Shown here in pieces: positions 16,722-26,315 of a stretch of 64,000 bases of DNA. The DNA is from Pseudolabrys sp963742345. Lineage in GTDB: Bacteria > Pseudomonadota > Alphaproteobacteria > Rhizobiales > Xanthobacteraceae. The translations under genes were made by a program, and so were the position numbers. The notes under the pieces are model-generated. The model was given only the letters and a program-made list of their open reading frames with translations, was not told where the DNA came from and ran no database searches. Each line of letters begins with the position of its first letter. Position 1 is the stretch's first letter. The stretch is from assembly GCA_963742345.1 (NCBI GenBank), contig CAVULO010000015.1:510109-574108 (forward strand). Direction: 5' to 3'.

Positions 16722-18779
16722 CTAACGCAATGCGGCAGCGATGTTACCACCGTCGACCGTCGTGACGTTGGCGGTGGTTTTCAATTCGAGCGCCTGGTGC
16801 AGGAAGGCTTGGGCCACATCCTCGGCCGTCACTTCGCGCCGAAGCAAATTGCCGCTCATATATTCTTTCTCGCTTAACCCACGCGCCTTAGCGCGCTGCT
16901 GGATAAAATCCGTGGTGAGCAAGCCGGAGCGGATCCGGTCGGCATTAACGGCATTGGCGCGAATGCCCTCAGCCCCATAATCGAGCGCATACTGGCGTAC
17001 CAGTAGCAATGTTGCCGCCTTCGGCAGACCGTAGGGGCCAAAATCCGGCCCCGGGTTCACAGCCTGTTTGGAAACATTGAACAGCAGACAGCCGCCAAGA
17101 CCTTGCTTGAGCATGATCCTCACCGCAGCTTGCGCGACTTTCTGGTGAGCGAAGAAATTCAGTTCGAAGCTCTCGCGCAGGAGCCCTTCATCGACTTCAC
17201 CGATTTTGCCTTCCCAGGCAGCACCGGCATTGGAAACGACAATGTCGACACCCCCAAACGCAGCAACAACCCGTTCAAAGGCGGTGCGAACCGATGCAGT
17301 GCTGGTAACGTCGCACGCGACCGCGCGAGCCGCGCCGCCAATCGCCTTGGCGCTATTGGCTGCGGCATCATCGTCGATGTCGAGCAGGGCAACTTGCGCG
17401 CCGGCTTCGGCGAATGCGTGCGCGGTTGCACTGCCAATAGCGCCACCGGCTCCGGTGATCACCGCAATCTGACCGGCGAGCGGCAATGGCTTGCGCTGAC
17501 CGAGCTTGGCGAGTTCAAGAGGCCAGTATTCGATATCGAACACGTCGGCTTCGGGGATCGATTTAAACGCGCCGATCGCTTCCGCGCCACTAATGCCTTC
17601 GGCGGCGGCTTCGGCAACATCGGCGGCGACACGCGCATCCTTGGCGGTGGCGCCAAGCCCGAACAGTCCGAGGCCCGGCACCAGCACGACGCGTGGCAGG
17701 GGATCGTGCATAGCGGCGCCGTTGGCGCGGGCCCTATGGTGCGCGAAGTAGGCCGCGTATTCATCCATGAAGGCACGCGCCGCCTGCCGCACGGTATTCT
17801 TGAAATCCTCAAGCTTTCCGGCTTCCGGCGCCGGCACGATGAGCGGCCAGGGTTTAGTTCGGATGACATGGTCGGGCGTGATCGGCCCGGCTCGGGCGTA
17901 GCGTGCCATGTCTTTGCCGTCGACGTAGTTCAAAATCATATCGTTGCTGCGAAACTCCAGGACCAGCCGCTTATGCGCGCCCTCACCGAAGGCATCGCGC
18001 AGCGTACAGGCACCGCGGATGATCGGCGCCACGTCTGAAGCTGCCGCGATCTGGTCCGGCAACTTTGCGCTCGCGAATTTCGCGTCGCCCTTTTTGCGCA
18101 GGTGATCTTCCGCAAGCGTAACGAATTCGATCATGCGCTCGTAGGCTTCGCGCGCGTCTTTGCCAAAAGTGAAAATGCCGTGCTTGTCGAGGATAAGGCC
18201 CTCGGCCTTGGAGTTTTTCTCGAACACCTCGGCGGCTTTTTTTGCCAGCGCGAAGCCCGGCATGATGTAGGGCACGAAGGCCAGCCGGCCGTTGAAGGTT
18301 TTCGCACATAGCGCTTCGCTGTCCGCCTGGTCGATCAGGCTTAGCACCGCAGTCGCGTGGGTATGATCGACGAATTTGTGGGGGACGAAGGCGTGCAGCA
18401 GCGTTTCCACCGACGGATTAGGCGCCTGCGGATCGATCAAGCTGGCGCGCTGTATGCGCACCATCTCCTTGTCGGGCATTGCGTCGCGCGTACGTAGTTT
18501 GCGCAAGGTTTCAAGCCGCACGGCGGGCATCCCGGCGGGTTCGATGCTTGCCATGTCCCAGCCGGAGCCCTTGACGCAGAGGACCTCGGCGTCCTCGCCC
18601 AGCAGGTCCTTAACCCGCGTCTTGACCGACGTATTGCCGCCGCCGTGCAAGACCAGCTTGGGATCGCGGCCCAGCAGGCGTGTCGAATACACACGCAACG
18701 CCAAATCCGCACCGATGCCGTCCTTCCCGCAATGGTCGACCGCCGCCTTGGCGTCGCGCTCGACCCAGGCGGATTTCAT
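16722..18779 (-). CDS. Bifunctional class II aldolase / short-chain dehydrogenase (RhaD-type)
   Basis: A 685-residue fusion. The N-terminal half is a zinc-dependent class II aldolase (LVLHGGGNTSVKT, GSGWDMASIEPAGMP, HKFVDHTHATAVLSL with metal-binding histidines, and LDKHGIFTFG). From about residue 435 a Rossmann-fold dehydrogenase begins (VITGAGGAIGSATAHAFAEAG), with the active-site motif YGLPK. In related bacteria this fusion cleaves rhamnulose-1-phosphate and oxidises lactaldehyde, but paralogues with other sugar substrates exist and no rhamnose genes lie nearby. It starts five bases after the rne stop, so it is probably read on the same transcript. Confidence 0.85.
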   Translation of the reverse strand: MKSAWVERDAKAAVDHCGKDGIGADLALRVYSTRLLGRDPKLVLHGGGNTSVKTRVKDLLGEDAEVLCVKGSGWDMASIEPAGMPAVRLETLRKLRTRDAMPDKEMVRIQRASLIDPQAPNPSVETLLHAFVPHKFVDHTHATAVLSLIDQADSEALCAKTFNGRLAFVPYIMPGFALAKKAAEVFEKNSKAEGLILDKHGIFTFGKDAREAYERMIEFVTLAEDHLRKKGDAKFASAKLPDQIAAASDVAPIIRGACTLRDAFGEGAHKRLVLEFRSNDMILNYVDGKDMARYARAGPITPDHVIRTKPWPLIVPAPEAGKLEDFKNTVRQAARAFMDEYAAYFAHHRARANGAAMHDPLPRVVLVPGLGLFGLGATAKDARVAADVAEAAAEGISGAEAIGAFKSIPEADVFDIEYWPLELAKLGQRKPLPLAGQIAVITGAGGAIGSATAHAFAEAGAQVALLDIDDDAAANSAKAIGGAARAVACDVTSTASVRTAFERVVAAFGGVDIVVSNAGAAWEGKIGEVDEGLLRESFELNFFAHQKVAQAAVRIMLKQGLGGCLLFNVSKQAVNPGPDFGPYGLPKAATLLLVRQYALDYGAEGIRANAVNADRIRSGLLTTDFIQQRAKARGLSEKEYMSGNLLRREVTAEDVAQAFLHQALELKTTANVTTVDGGNIAAALR

Positions 18780-18784
18780 TGTGG

Positions 18785-21628
18785 CTAGCTCTTGTCGCCC
18801 AGGAGGCGCTTGCCCCACCAGCCGCGTTTGGGCGTTGCCGATTCTTCCGGCCCGGTGCTGGAAATCACCGGCGCCGACGGCGACGTGGCTGACGGTGGCG
18901 TCGGCGCACTTTCGCCGCCGAAGGGAGCCGGCTCGCGGATGGTCGAGCGGCGACGCGGCGGCTCCTGTGAGATAGCGGTTGTTGCGGAGTATTCTGCCGG
19001 CGGTGGAGCAGGGCGTTCCTCGACCGGCGGTGAATAAACCGGCGCTCTCTCATAACTGGGTGGGCGATCCAAATCTTCCACTGCGTGCTGCAATTCCGGC
19101 TCCGGCCCATTTTCGCCCGAGCGGAACGGCGCTTCGCCATTGCGTTGCCTGTTGCGGCGGCCGCCGCGCCGGCCGCGCCGGCGGCGACGTCGCCCTTCGC
19201 GGGTTTCTCCTTCGCCGAGCGGACCGCCTTCTGTGTGCGGCTGCGGTTGGCTCGATCCTTCTTCTTCGGGCAAGCCTGCATCGTGGTCTTCATGGGCGAC
19301 TGCGTGCTCAGGAACGGTGTCGGGCGTGAAGGGTCGAATGCCCTCACGCGGTTCGCCGCCGCGGCCACGCCCGCCACGCCCGCGACGTCGACGCCGCCGT
19401 GGGCCGCTTTCGTGCTCGCCATCGCGGCGGGGCCGCTCTTCGCTCGTTACTGCAGGCACGGCGTCCATCGTCTCGGCGCCTTCCTCGGCCTTAATCTCCT
19501 CGGCTTCGTCCGCAACGATATCTTCGTCTTCCACCGTCGGCAGCGGCTGCGGTTGCGCGGCGGCCAGGCTCTTCGCCGCTTCCACGGTATGCACCTGCTC
19601 ACCGCGATCAACCACGTAGGACTGCTGGCCGGTCACCGTCGCGTCGGCCGACACCGTGAGGGTGACGCGGAAGCGCTCCTCAAGAATTCGCAGGTGCGCG
19701 CGCTTGTGATTGAGCACGTAGAGTGCAACCTCGGCGCGGGTACGCACGATGAGATTGTGAGTTGCGCCCTTGATCAACATTTCCTCGATGGCGCGCAATA
19801 GTTGCAACGCAACCGACGACACGGAACGGACGTGGCCGCTGCCGCCGCACACAGGACATTTCTCGGTCGAGCTCTCAAGGACAGAGGTTCGGATGCGCTG
19901 GCGGGACATTTCCAGCAAGCCGAAATGCGAGATGCGGCCAACTTGGATGCGGGCGCGGTCGTGCTTAAGCGCCTCTTTTAATCGCCGCTCCACCGTCCGG
20001 TTATTGCGGCCCTCGTCCATATCGATGAAGTCGATGACAATAAGACCGGCGAGATCGCGCAGGCGCAATTGCCGAGCGATTTCCTCCGCTGCCTCACAAT
20101 TGGTTTTGAGTGCTGTGTCCTCGATATGGTGCTCGCGCGTCGCACGCCCAGAGTTGACGTCGATTGCTACCAGCGCTTCCGCCTGGTTGATAACGATGTA
20201 GCCGCCGGAACGCAGCTGCACCACCGGCGAGAACATGGCGTCGAGCTGACTTTCAATGCCGTAGCGCGTAAACAACGGCTGCGTGTCTTTGTATTGCTTT
20301 ACATGTTTTGCATGGCTCGGCATCAGCATGCGCATGAAATCGCGCGCTTCCTTGAAGCCTTCTTCACCGGAGACGACGATCTCTTCGATGTCCTTGCCAT
20401 AGAGATCGCGGATTGAACGCTTGGTAAGCGAGCCTTCCTCGTAGACCAGCTTGGGCGCGGTCGATTTGAGTGTGAGATCGCGTACGGTCTCCCACAGGCG
20501 CAGCAGATATTCGAAATCGCGTTTGACTTCGGTCTTGGTGCGGCTGGCGCCAGCCGTGCGCAGGATCACGCCCATGCCTTCGGGCACTTCCAGTTCCTGA
20601 GCGATTTCCTTAAGGCGAGTTCGGTCCTCGGCCGACGTAATCTTGCGGGAAATCCCGCCGCCTCGCGCGGTATTCGGCATCAACACCGAATAACGTCCGG
20701 CAAGTGACAGGTAGGTGGTCAACGCCGCACCTTTGGTGCCGCGCTCTTCCTTGACGACCTGAACCAGCATCACTTGCCGGCGCTTGATCACTTCCTGAAT
20801 TTTGTACTGACGTCTGAAGTGAGGGAGCCGCTCCTGAACTTCTTCAAGTGCGTCGGCACCGCCGACAGATTCAACCGACTCTTCCTCGTGGTGCTCCTCG
20901 GCATGGCCATTTTCGCCGGATACGCCCATGTCGGAGGAATAGGCAGAGTCGGATGTGTGCAGGGATTGGTCGGCCGGTGTGGCATCAGTGGTTAGGGCGC
21001 CCTCGGCAGCAGCGGAGGGTTGCTCACCTTCGGCGTTCGTTTCGAACAGAGCCGGGCTCACCTCGGACAGCGGAAAGGCCTCTTCGCCAGTGGAAATTTC
21101 AGCCGCTTCGCGCGCGTGTTCCTCGGTCGCAAGTTCGGGCGGCACCGGCTCTGGCATCGCCGCGGTCTCGCTGAAATGCTCGGATGGGGGCCCGCCCAGT
21201 CCGGTTTCGCCCGCGGGACTTTCGGCGGCGAGCGGTTCACTCCGTACGGCATCACGATCGCGATGGCGCTCCGCGCCGCGATGCCGATGTCGACCGCGCC
21301 GTCCGGCGCGATTGTCTGCGTCTGCATCGGCCGCACGCTGGTCGCGCTCTTCCTGCGCGATCAGTGCTTGCCGATCAGCGACCGGGATCTGGTAGTAGTC
21401 GGGATGGATTTCTGAGAATGCCAGAAATCCGTGGCGATTGCCGCCGTAGTCAACGAAGGCCGCCTGCAAAGACGGTTCAACACGCGTGACCTTGGCGAGG
21501 TAGATGTTACCGCGGAGCTGCTTGCGGTTGGCGCTTTCGAAATCGAATTCTTCGACGCGGTTGCCGCGTAGCACGACGACCCGGGTCTCCTCCGGGTGGG
21601 TCGCGTCGATCAGCATTTTGTCGGCCAT
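18785..21628 (-). CDS. rne: Ribonuclease E/G
   Basis: A 947-residue endoribonuclease that starts mRNA decay and rRNA processing. It begins MADKMLIDATHPEETRVVVL, with an S1 domain around RGNIYLAKVTRVEPSLQAAFVDYG. The S1 domain is split by a roughly 180-residue acidic and basic insertion (about 95-275), as in other alphaproteobacterial RNase E. Catalytic aspartates lie in VAIDVNSGRA and IDFIDMDEGRNN, the zinc link in CPVCGGSGH, and the C-terminal third is Arg/Gly/Pro-rich disordered sequence that normally binds RNA and degradosome partners. It is divergent from the amidase. Confidence 0.96.
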   Translation of the reverse strand: MADKMLIDATHPEETRVVVLRGNRVEEFDFESANRKQLRGNIYLAKVTRVEPSLQAAFVDYGGNRHGFLAFSEIHPDYYQIPVADRQALIAQEERDQRAADADADNRAGRRGRHRHRGAERHRDRDAVRSEPLAAESPAGETGLGGPPSEHFSETAAMPEPVPPELATEEHAREAAEISTGEEAFPLSEVSPALFETNAEGEQPSAAAEGALTTDATPADQSLHTSDSAYSSDMGVSGENGHAEEHHEEESVESVGGADALEEVQERLPHFRRQYKIQEVIKRRQVMLVQVVKEERGTKGAALTTYLSLAGRYSVLMPNTARGGGISRKITSAEDRTRLKEIAQELEVPEGMGVILRTAGASRTKTEVKRDFEYLLRLWETVRDLTLKSTAPKLVYEEGSLTKRSIRDLYGKDIEEIVVSGEEGFKEARDFMRMLMPSHAKHVKQYKDTQPLFTRYGIESQLDAMFSPVVQLRSGGYIVINQAEALVAIDVNSGRATREHHIEDTALKTNCEAAEEIARQLRLRDLAGLIVIDFIDMDEGRNNRTVERRLKEALKHDRARIQVGRISHFGLLEMSRQRIRTSVLESSTEKCPVCGGSGHVRSVSSVALQLLRAIEEMLIKGATHNLIVRTRAEVALYVLNHKRAHLRILEERFRVTLTVSADATVTGQQSYVVDRGEQVHTVEAAKSLAAAQPQPLPTVEDEDIVADEAEEIKAEEGAETMDAVPAVTSEERPRRDGEHESGPRRRRRRGRGGRGRGGEPREGIRPFTPDTVPEHAVAHEDHDAGLPEEEGSSQPQPHTEGGPLGEGETREGRRRRRRGRRGGRRNRQRNGEAPFRSGENGPEPELQHAVEDLDRPPSYERAPVYSPPVEERPAPPPAEYSATTAISQEPPRRRSTIREPAPFGGESAPTPPSATSPSAPVISSTGPEESATPKRGWWGKRLLGDKS

Positions 21629-22203
21629 TGGGAAATCTCACTGGGCCGGTCATGCCCGCGCGCTCGCGCGATGAATACAGCGCAAAGCGATAAAGCGGGA
21701 AGCCGGCCTGATTGGTGTGGAAGGGAAGGGCCGCATGGCCGAAGCCCATGCCAGCGCGCACCGTCATGGTGGCGGCGCGTGGGCGGTGGACCTCAAAATA
21801 CCTTTGCTGCGTCAGTGGCAGCATGAAACGTGCGACCCGTAGCGCTGCGGCCGCGCCTCAAAAGCGCGAACCGAGGTTTCTCGATGCTCACGGCCAGGTT
21901 GCGAACGGCCCTACGACCGCGCGCTGATCCGGGTGTCCTTCACAAGGGTTTCGGCTCGTTTCGCTTGGCCGTCCGCCGACCTCCTCGAGGGGGGCGGTAC
22001 AGGACCTAAGCGGCCGGGGCCCGAACGCGGCACAACCGGAACTCTAACCATCAGCGTACCTTACATACGGCCCCCGGCCATGGCTGGCAAGGGAAGCTTT
22101 GCAGATAGGCCACACCTGCGCGCCGAATAGCGTGGCCGCTTAAGTTCCGTTAACCGAAGCGAGCCTTAATGGGTTAAAAAGAGGCTTAAAAGGGTCCGGA
22201 TTC
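21629..22203. promoter_or_regulatory. 575-bp divergent promoter region between rne and the amidase
   Basis: No gene is supported here. The region must hold promoters for both rne and the amidase. rne messages usually have long 5' leaders through which RNase E regulates itself, and the roughly 300 bases upstream of its ATG are GC-rich with several short inverted repeats, consistent with such a leader. I cannot define exact elements. Confidence 0.4.
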
Positions 22204-23460
22204 GTGACAGTCCGCGCGATCGCTATAGTCGGCACCTTGGTGTGCACGACGCCTTGCGGCTCGGTCGGCATCGCCGCCGAAAGCGGCGCCCCTGTGCTTG
22301 CTTTGGCAGCCCCAATGGCGTCGCAGGTGATTGCGACCGATATGCGCATCGGGGGGGACGACAAGCAGACCCGTTTCGTGGTCGATTTGAACCGAAAGAT
22401 TGATCTCGCTGCTTTCACGCTCGCAGACCCGTACCGCGTAGTGATCGATCTGCCACAAACAACTTTCAAGCTTCCTGCCAAAGCTAGCGAGCAGGGCCGC
22501 GGTCTGGTGCAGGCGTTTCGCTATGGCCTGATCATGCAGGGCGGCTCCCGAATCGTGCTCGACACCAAAGGACCGGTACGCCTGGACAAGGCTTTCGTGC
22601 TCGACGCAGCGGAGGGTCAGCCCGCGCGGCTGGTGCTCGATCTCGTTGCCACGGACCGCGCCAGCTTCATGCGAAACATCGCACTGGAAAATCATTCCGC
22701 TCACAGCGCTGCCACAAGGCCGAGCGAAGTGCCGCCGAAAATCGATGGAGATACGCGCCCATTGATCGTGCTGGACCCCGGTCATGGCGGCATTGATATT
22801 GGCACCAAGGGGGCGGGCGGAGAGCTTGAAAAGGATGTCGTGCTCGTTTTCGCGCAGGCATTGCGTGAGAAGCTCGAGGCTGGCGGCAAATATCGAGTCG
22901 CAATGACGCGTTCAGACGACACGTTCATCCCGCTCGCGGAACGAGTGAGGTTTGCGCGAGGGCGAAGCGCCGCCCTGTTCATCTCGGTGCACGCCGACTC
23001 GCTCCCGCGCAGCGAGGGCCAGGCCGAGGGCGCTACGGTCTATACGCTCTCGGAAAACGCTTCAGACGCAGAGGCGGCACGACTGGCCGAGGCAGAAAAC
23101 AAAGCCGACGTGATTGCCGGCGTCGATCTCACGGCCGAACCCGATGACGTCGCCAACATTCTCGTCGATCTCGCGCAGCGCGAGACCAAAACCTTTTCCA
23201 TGCAATTCGCCCGCACAGTTGTCGGTGAACTCAAGACTGCTGCGCGACTTCACAAGCATCCGCTCAAGTCGGCGGGGTTCAAGGTGTTGTTGGCGCCGGA
23301 TGTGCCATCGGTACTGGTGGAGCTCGGCTATATGTCGACCAAGGACGACCTCAAGCAGCTCACCTCGGCAACCTGGCGTTCCCGTACGGCCCAGGCATTG
23401 GCGCAGGCGGTTGACAGCTTCTTTACGCCTCGGGTCGCCGGGGCCGGCGGAGCGCGCTAA
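22204..23460 (+). CDS. N-acetylmuramoyl-L-alanine amidase (AMIN + Amidase_3)
   Basis: A 418-residue periplasmic cell-wall hydrolase of the AmiA/B/C type, which splits septal peptidoglycan during division. It has an N-terminal hydrophobic signal region, an AMIN domain (about 45-140; RFVVDLNRKIDLAAFTLADP, YRVVIDLPQ) for septal targeting, and the zinc amidase domain from about 185 (IVLDPGHGGIDIGTKG, LFISVHADSLP, VPSVLVELGYMS) with the metal His/Glu/His and the catalytic Glu. The start is GTG at 22204; the next ATG would remove the signal. It sits beside PBP1A, the usual alphaproteobacterial arrangement. Confidence 0.94.
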   Translation: MTVRAIAIVGTLVCTTPCGSVGIAAESGAPVLALAAPMASQVIATDMRIGGDDKQTRFVVDLNRKIDLAAFTLADPYRVVIDLPQTTFKLPAKASEQGRGLVQAFRYGLIMQGGSRIVLDTKGPVRLDKAFVLDAAEGQPARLVLDLVATDRASFMRNIALENHSAHSAATRPSEVPPKIDGDTRPLIVLDPGHGGIDIGTKGAGGELEKDVVLVFAQALREKLEAGGKYRVAMTRSDDTFIPLAERVRFARGRSAALFISVHADSLPRSEGQAEGATVYTLSENASDAEAARLAEAENKADVIAGVDLTAEPDDVANILVDLAQRETKTFSMQFARTVVGELKTAARLHKHPLKSAGFKVLLAPDVPSVLVELGYMSTKDDLKQLTSATWRSRTAQALAQAVDSFFTPRVAGAGGAR

Positions 23461-23632
23461 AGATGGGCTACCGGCCTCAGTTTCAACATAAAACCGGTCA
23501 ACCACAGGGTCGCGCTTCGGCCATTGGTGATGACGGCGGCGGCTTGGCGGTAGTAATATGCCAGCCAGTCTTGCGTCTCACCGTTTCCGCGGTCGAAGCC
23601 TGTAACCGGGCGCAAGACGGGACCATTCGACC

Positions 23633-26101
23633 ATGAAGCTCGTGTTACGCTTCTTCGGCTTTCTGTTTGCGGCGGGCACGATCCTATTCGTGGTGGGTGT
23701 GGCTGCGGCCGCCGGGCTGCTATGGCACTTTTCCAAGGACTTGCCGGACTATTCGCAGCTGCAGGACTACGAGCCACCGGTAATGACACGCGTGCACGCC
23801 GCGGACGGCTCGCTGGTGGCCGAATATGCGCGGGAGCGACGGCTATACATTCCAATTCAGGCGGTGCCGAAGCTCGTGATCAACGCCTTCCTCGCAGCCG
23901 AGGATAAGAACTTCTACGAGCATGGCGGGCTGGATTTCACCGGTATAGCCAGAGCCGGCATCATCTACCTTCAAAACTATGGTTCCAGTCGGCGGCCTCA
24001 GGGCGCTTCGACCATTACGCAACAAGTTGCCAAGAACTTCTTGTTAACGAACGAAGTTTCGATGGCGCGCAAAGTCAAGGAGGCGCTGCTGGCGCTCAAG
24101 ATCGAGCGCACCTACAGCAAGGATAAGATCCTCGAGCTTTACTTGAACGAAATCTATCTAGGCCTTGGTGCATACGGCATAGCTGCGGCCTCGCTTGTGT
24201 ACTTCGATAAAGCGGTGAACGAACTCACTGTTCCCGAAGCCGCCTATCTCGCATCGCTGCCAAAGGCACCGAATAACTACCACCCGTTCCGCCAGCGCGA
24301 GCGCGCGATCGAGCGGCGCAATTGGGTCATCGACCGCATGGCGGAGGCGGGTTTTGTAAAGACCGCTGACGCAGAAAAGGCCAAGCGCACTCCACTCGGC
24401 GTAACAACAAAGGCAAGCAGCGCGCGTATCTTCGCAGCCGAATATTTTGCGGAGGAAGTACGACGCGAACTCTATGAGCGGTACGGCGAAAAGAAACTTT
24501 ACGAGGGTGGCCTCTCCGTTCGCACTTCACTAGACCCCAAATTGCAGGTGCTGGCACGCAAGGCGTTTACCGATGGCATCGTGCGTTTCGATGAAGCGCA
24601 AGGCTGGCGTGGTCCGGTCACCAAAATCGACATCGCCGGTGACTGGGGTGTCAAGCTCGCCGATGTAAAAGCCCTGTCGGATGTACCGCCTTGGCGATTG
24701 GCTGTTGTGCTGGAAGTAAGCGACCAGTCGGCCCGTATTGGATTGCAGCCGGGACGTGAACCGGGCGGCTTCGTCAGCAAAGAGCGCACAGTTGGAATAT
24801 TGCCGCTCGAAGGAATGAAGTGGGCCAAGACTGGCGGAAAGCCGGTCGGTAAAGTTGGTCAAGTCGTTGGTCCCGGCGACGTTGTCTATGTGGAGCCGGC
24901 CAAAACCGAAGGCCAGTTCACCTTACATCAGATACCGGAAGTATCTGGCGCCATGGTGGTCGAAGATCCATGGACTGGGCGCGTGCTTGCCATGGTCGGT
25001 GGCTTCTCTTTCGACCAGAGCCAGTTCAATCGCGCGACCCAGGCTTTGCGTCAACCAGGCTCGTCTTTCAAACCGTTCGTTTACGCCGCGGCGCTCGACA
25101 ACGGATACACGCCGTCGACCATCGTGCTTGATGCCCCGCTTGAGATCGACCAGGGGCCTGGCGTGGGCGTCTGGCGGCCTGAAAACTACGAAGGCAGTTT
25201 TAACGGTCCTTCCACACTGCGTTATGGCATCGAGCATTCCCGCAATGTGATGACAGTGCGTCTGGCGCAGGATATCGGCATGCCGCTGATTGCCGAATAT
25301 GCCAAGCGCTTCGGCGTCTACGACGACCTGCCGCCGTATCTGTCGTTCGCGCTCGGAGCGGGTGAAACTACGCTGCTGCGGATGACGACCGCTTACGGCA
25401 TGTTCGACAACGGCGGTCGACGGATTAAGCCGACTTTGATCGACCGCATCCAGGACCGTTATGGTCACACCGTTTACAAACACGATGAGCGTGAATGTGT
25501 CGGTTGTGATGGCAAGAAGTGGGAGAACCAGCCGGAGCCATCGCTCGTTGATCGGCGCCAGCAGGTGCTCGATCCGATGACTGCATATCAAATCACCTCG
25601 ATGATGGAGGGTGTGGTCCAGCGGGGCACGGCGGCGGGGGCGGGCTTCCAAAAGGAGGTCGGCAAGCCGGTTGCGGGCAAGACGGGCACTACCAACGATG
25701 AAAAAGATGCCTGGTTTATCGGCTTTACGCCTGACATCGTCGTCGGTGTTTATATGGGCTACGACAAACCGCGTCATCTTGGACGCGGCGCGACCGGCGG
25801 TCACCTTTCCGCGCCCATCGTGAAGGACTTTCTAAAGGTTGCGCTTGCCGATAAGCCTTCGGTCCCATTCCGCGTTCCGCCAGGCATCAAGCTCATCCGC
25901 GTCGACCTGAAGACGGGAACGCGTGCCGGGCCAGGCACCGAGCGGGCGATCCTCGAGGCATTCAAGCCGGGCACGGCGCCGCCTGACAATTACTCGGTTG
26001 TCGGTAGTGGCGACGGGGCTGAGGGTGGACGGTCTTGGGGCGTGGGCGTCAGCCCTGATGCCGATCGTGCGGTGCGTTCGGGCACGGGCGGACTCTACTA
26101 A
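23633..26101 (+). CDS. mrcA: Penicillin-binding protein 1A
   Basis: An 822-residue bifunctional peptidoglycan synthase. It has one N-terminal TM helix (FFGFLFAAGTILFVVGVAAAAGLL), a GT51 glycosyltransferase domain (AAEDKNFYEHGGLDF, STITQQVAKNFLL, KILELYLNEIYLGLGAYGI) and a transpeptidase domain with the serine of GSSFKPFVYAAAL, the SxN motif in EHSRNVMT and KTGT in AGKTGTTNDEKDAWFIG. The OB-like insert between the domains is typical of PBP1A. A strong terminator follows at 26142. Probably expressed with the amidase. Confidence 0.96.
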   Translation: MKLVLRFFGFLFAAGTILFVVGVAAAAGLLWHFSKDLPDYSQLQDYEPPVMTRVHAADGSLVAEYARERRLYIPIQAVPKLVINAFLAAEDKNFYEHGGLDFTGIARAGIIYLQNYGSSRRPQGASTITQQVAKNFLLTNEVSMARKVKEALLALKIERTYSKDKILELYLNEIYLGLGAYGIAAASLVYFDKAVNELTVPEAAYLASLPKAPNNYHPFRQRERAIERRNWVIDRMAEAGFVKTADAEKAKRTPLGVTTKASSARIFAAEYFAEEVRRELYERYGEKKLYEGGLSVRTSLDPKLQVLARKAFTDGIVRFDEAQGWRGPVTKIDIAGDWGVKLADVKALSDVPPWRLAVVLEVSDQSARIGLQPGREPGGFVSKERTVGILPLEGMKWAKTGGKPVGKVGQVVGPGDVVYVEPAKTEGQFTLHQIPEVSGAMVVEDPWTGRVLAMVGGFSFDQSQFNRATQALRQPGSSFKPFVYAAALDNGYTPSTIVLDAPLEIDQGPGVGVWRPENYEGSFNGPSTLRYGIEHSRNVMTVRLAQDIGMPLIAEYAKRFGVYDDLPPYLSFALGAGETTLLRMTTAYGMFDNGGRRIKPTLIDRIQDRYGHTVYKHDERECVGCDGKKWENQPEPSLVDRRQQVLDPMTAYQITSMMEGVVQRGTAAGAGFQKEVGKPVAGKTGTTNDEKDAWFIGFTPDIVVGVYMGYDKPRHLGRGATGGHLSAPIVKDFLKVALADKPSVPFRVPPGIKLIRVDLKTGTRAGPGTERAILEAFKPGTAPPDNYSVVGSGDGAEGGRSWGVGVSPDADRAVRSGTGGLY

Positions 26102-26141
26102 CGGGGTCGAGCGTCGAGCCCGATAAAGATAAGAAATGATA

Positions 26142-26169
26142 AAAGCCCCGGCCCGACGGCCGGGGCTTT
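26142..26169 (+). terminator. Rho-independent terminator after mrcA
   Basis: A perfect 12-bp stem (26142-26153 with 26158-26169, AAAGCCCCGGCC with its complement) around a CGAC loop, 40 bases after the PBP1A stop. The T-run is short (TTT then GACTC). Confidence 0.85.
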
Positions 26170-26315
26170 GACTCAAAAGACAAGCTATGCCGCCTATCCG
26201 TTGACGGGCTCATGGTTTCGGGGACGCCGACGATTCTTTAGTGGCCAGGCATTGAGGGTTGCGGCCCGAGTTCAGGAACGCTACATGCGGAACAACTTCG
26301 GCCAAGGATGAATCG

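Noticed and set aside
17103..18038. 311-codon plus-strand frame inside the aldolase/dehydrogenase gene
   Set aside because: Antisense shadow of a conserved fusion protein.
24923..25804. 293-codon minus-strand frame inside mrcA
   Set aside because: Antisense to the transpeptidase motifs; high-GC artefact.
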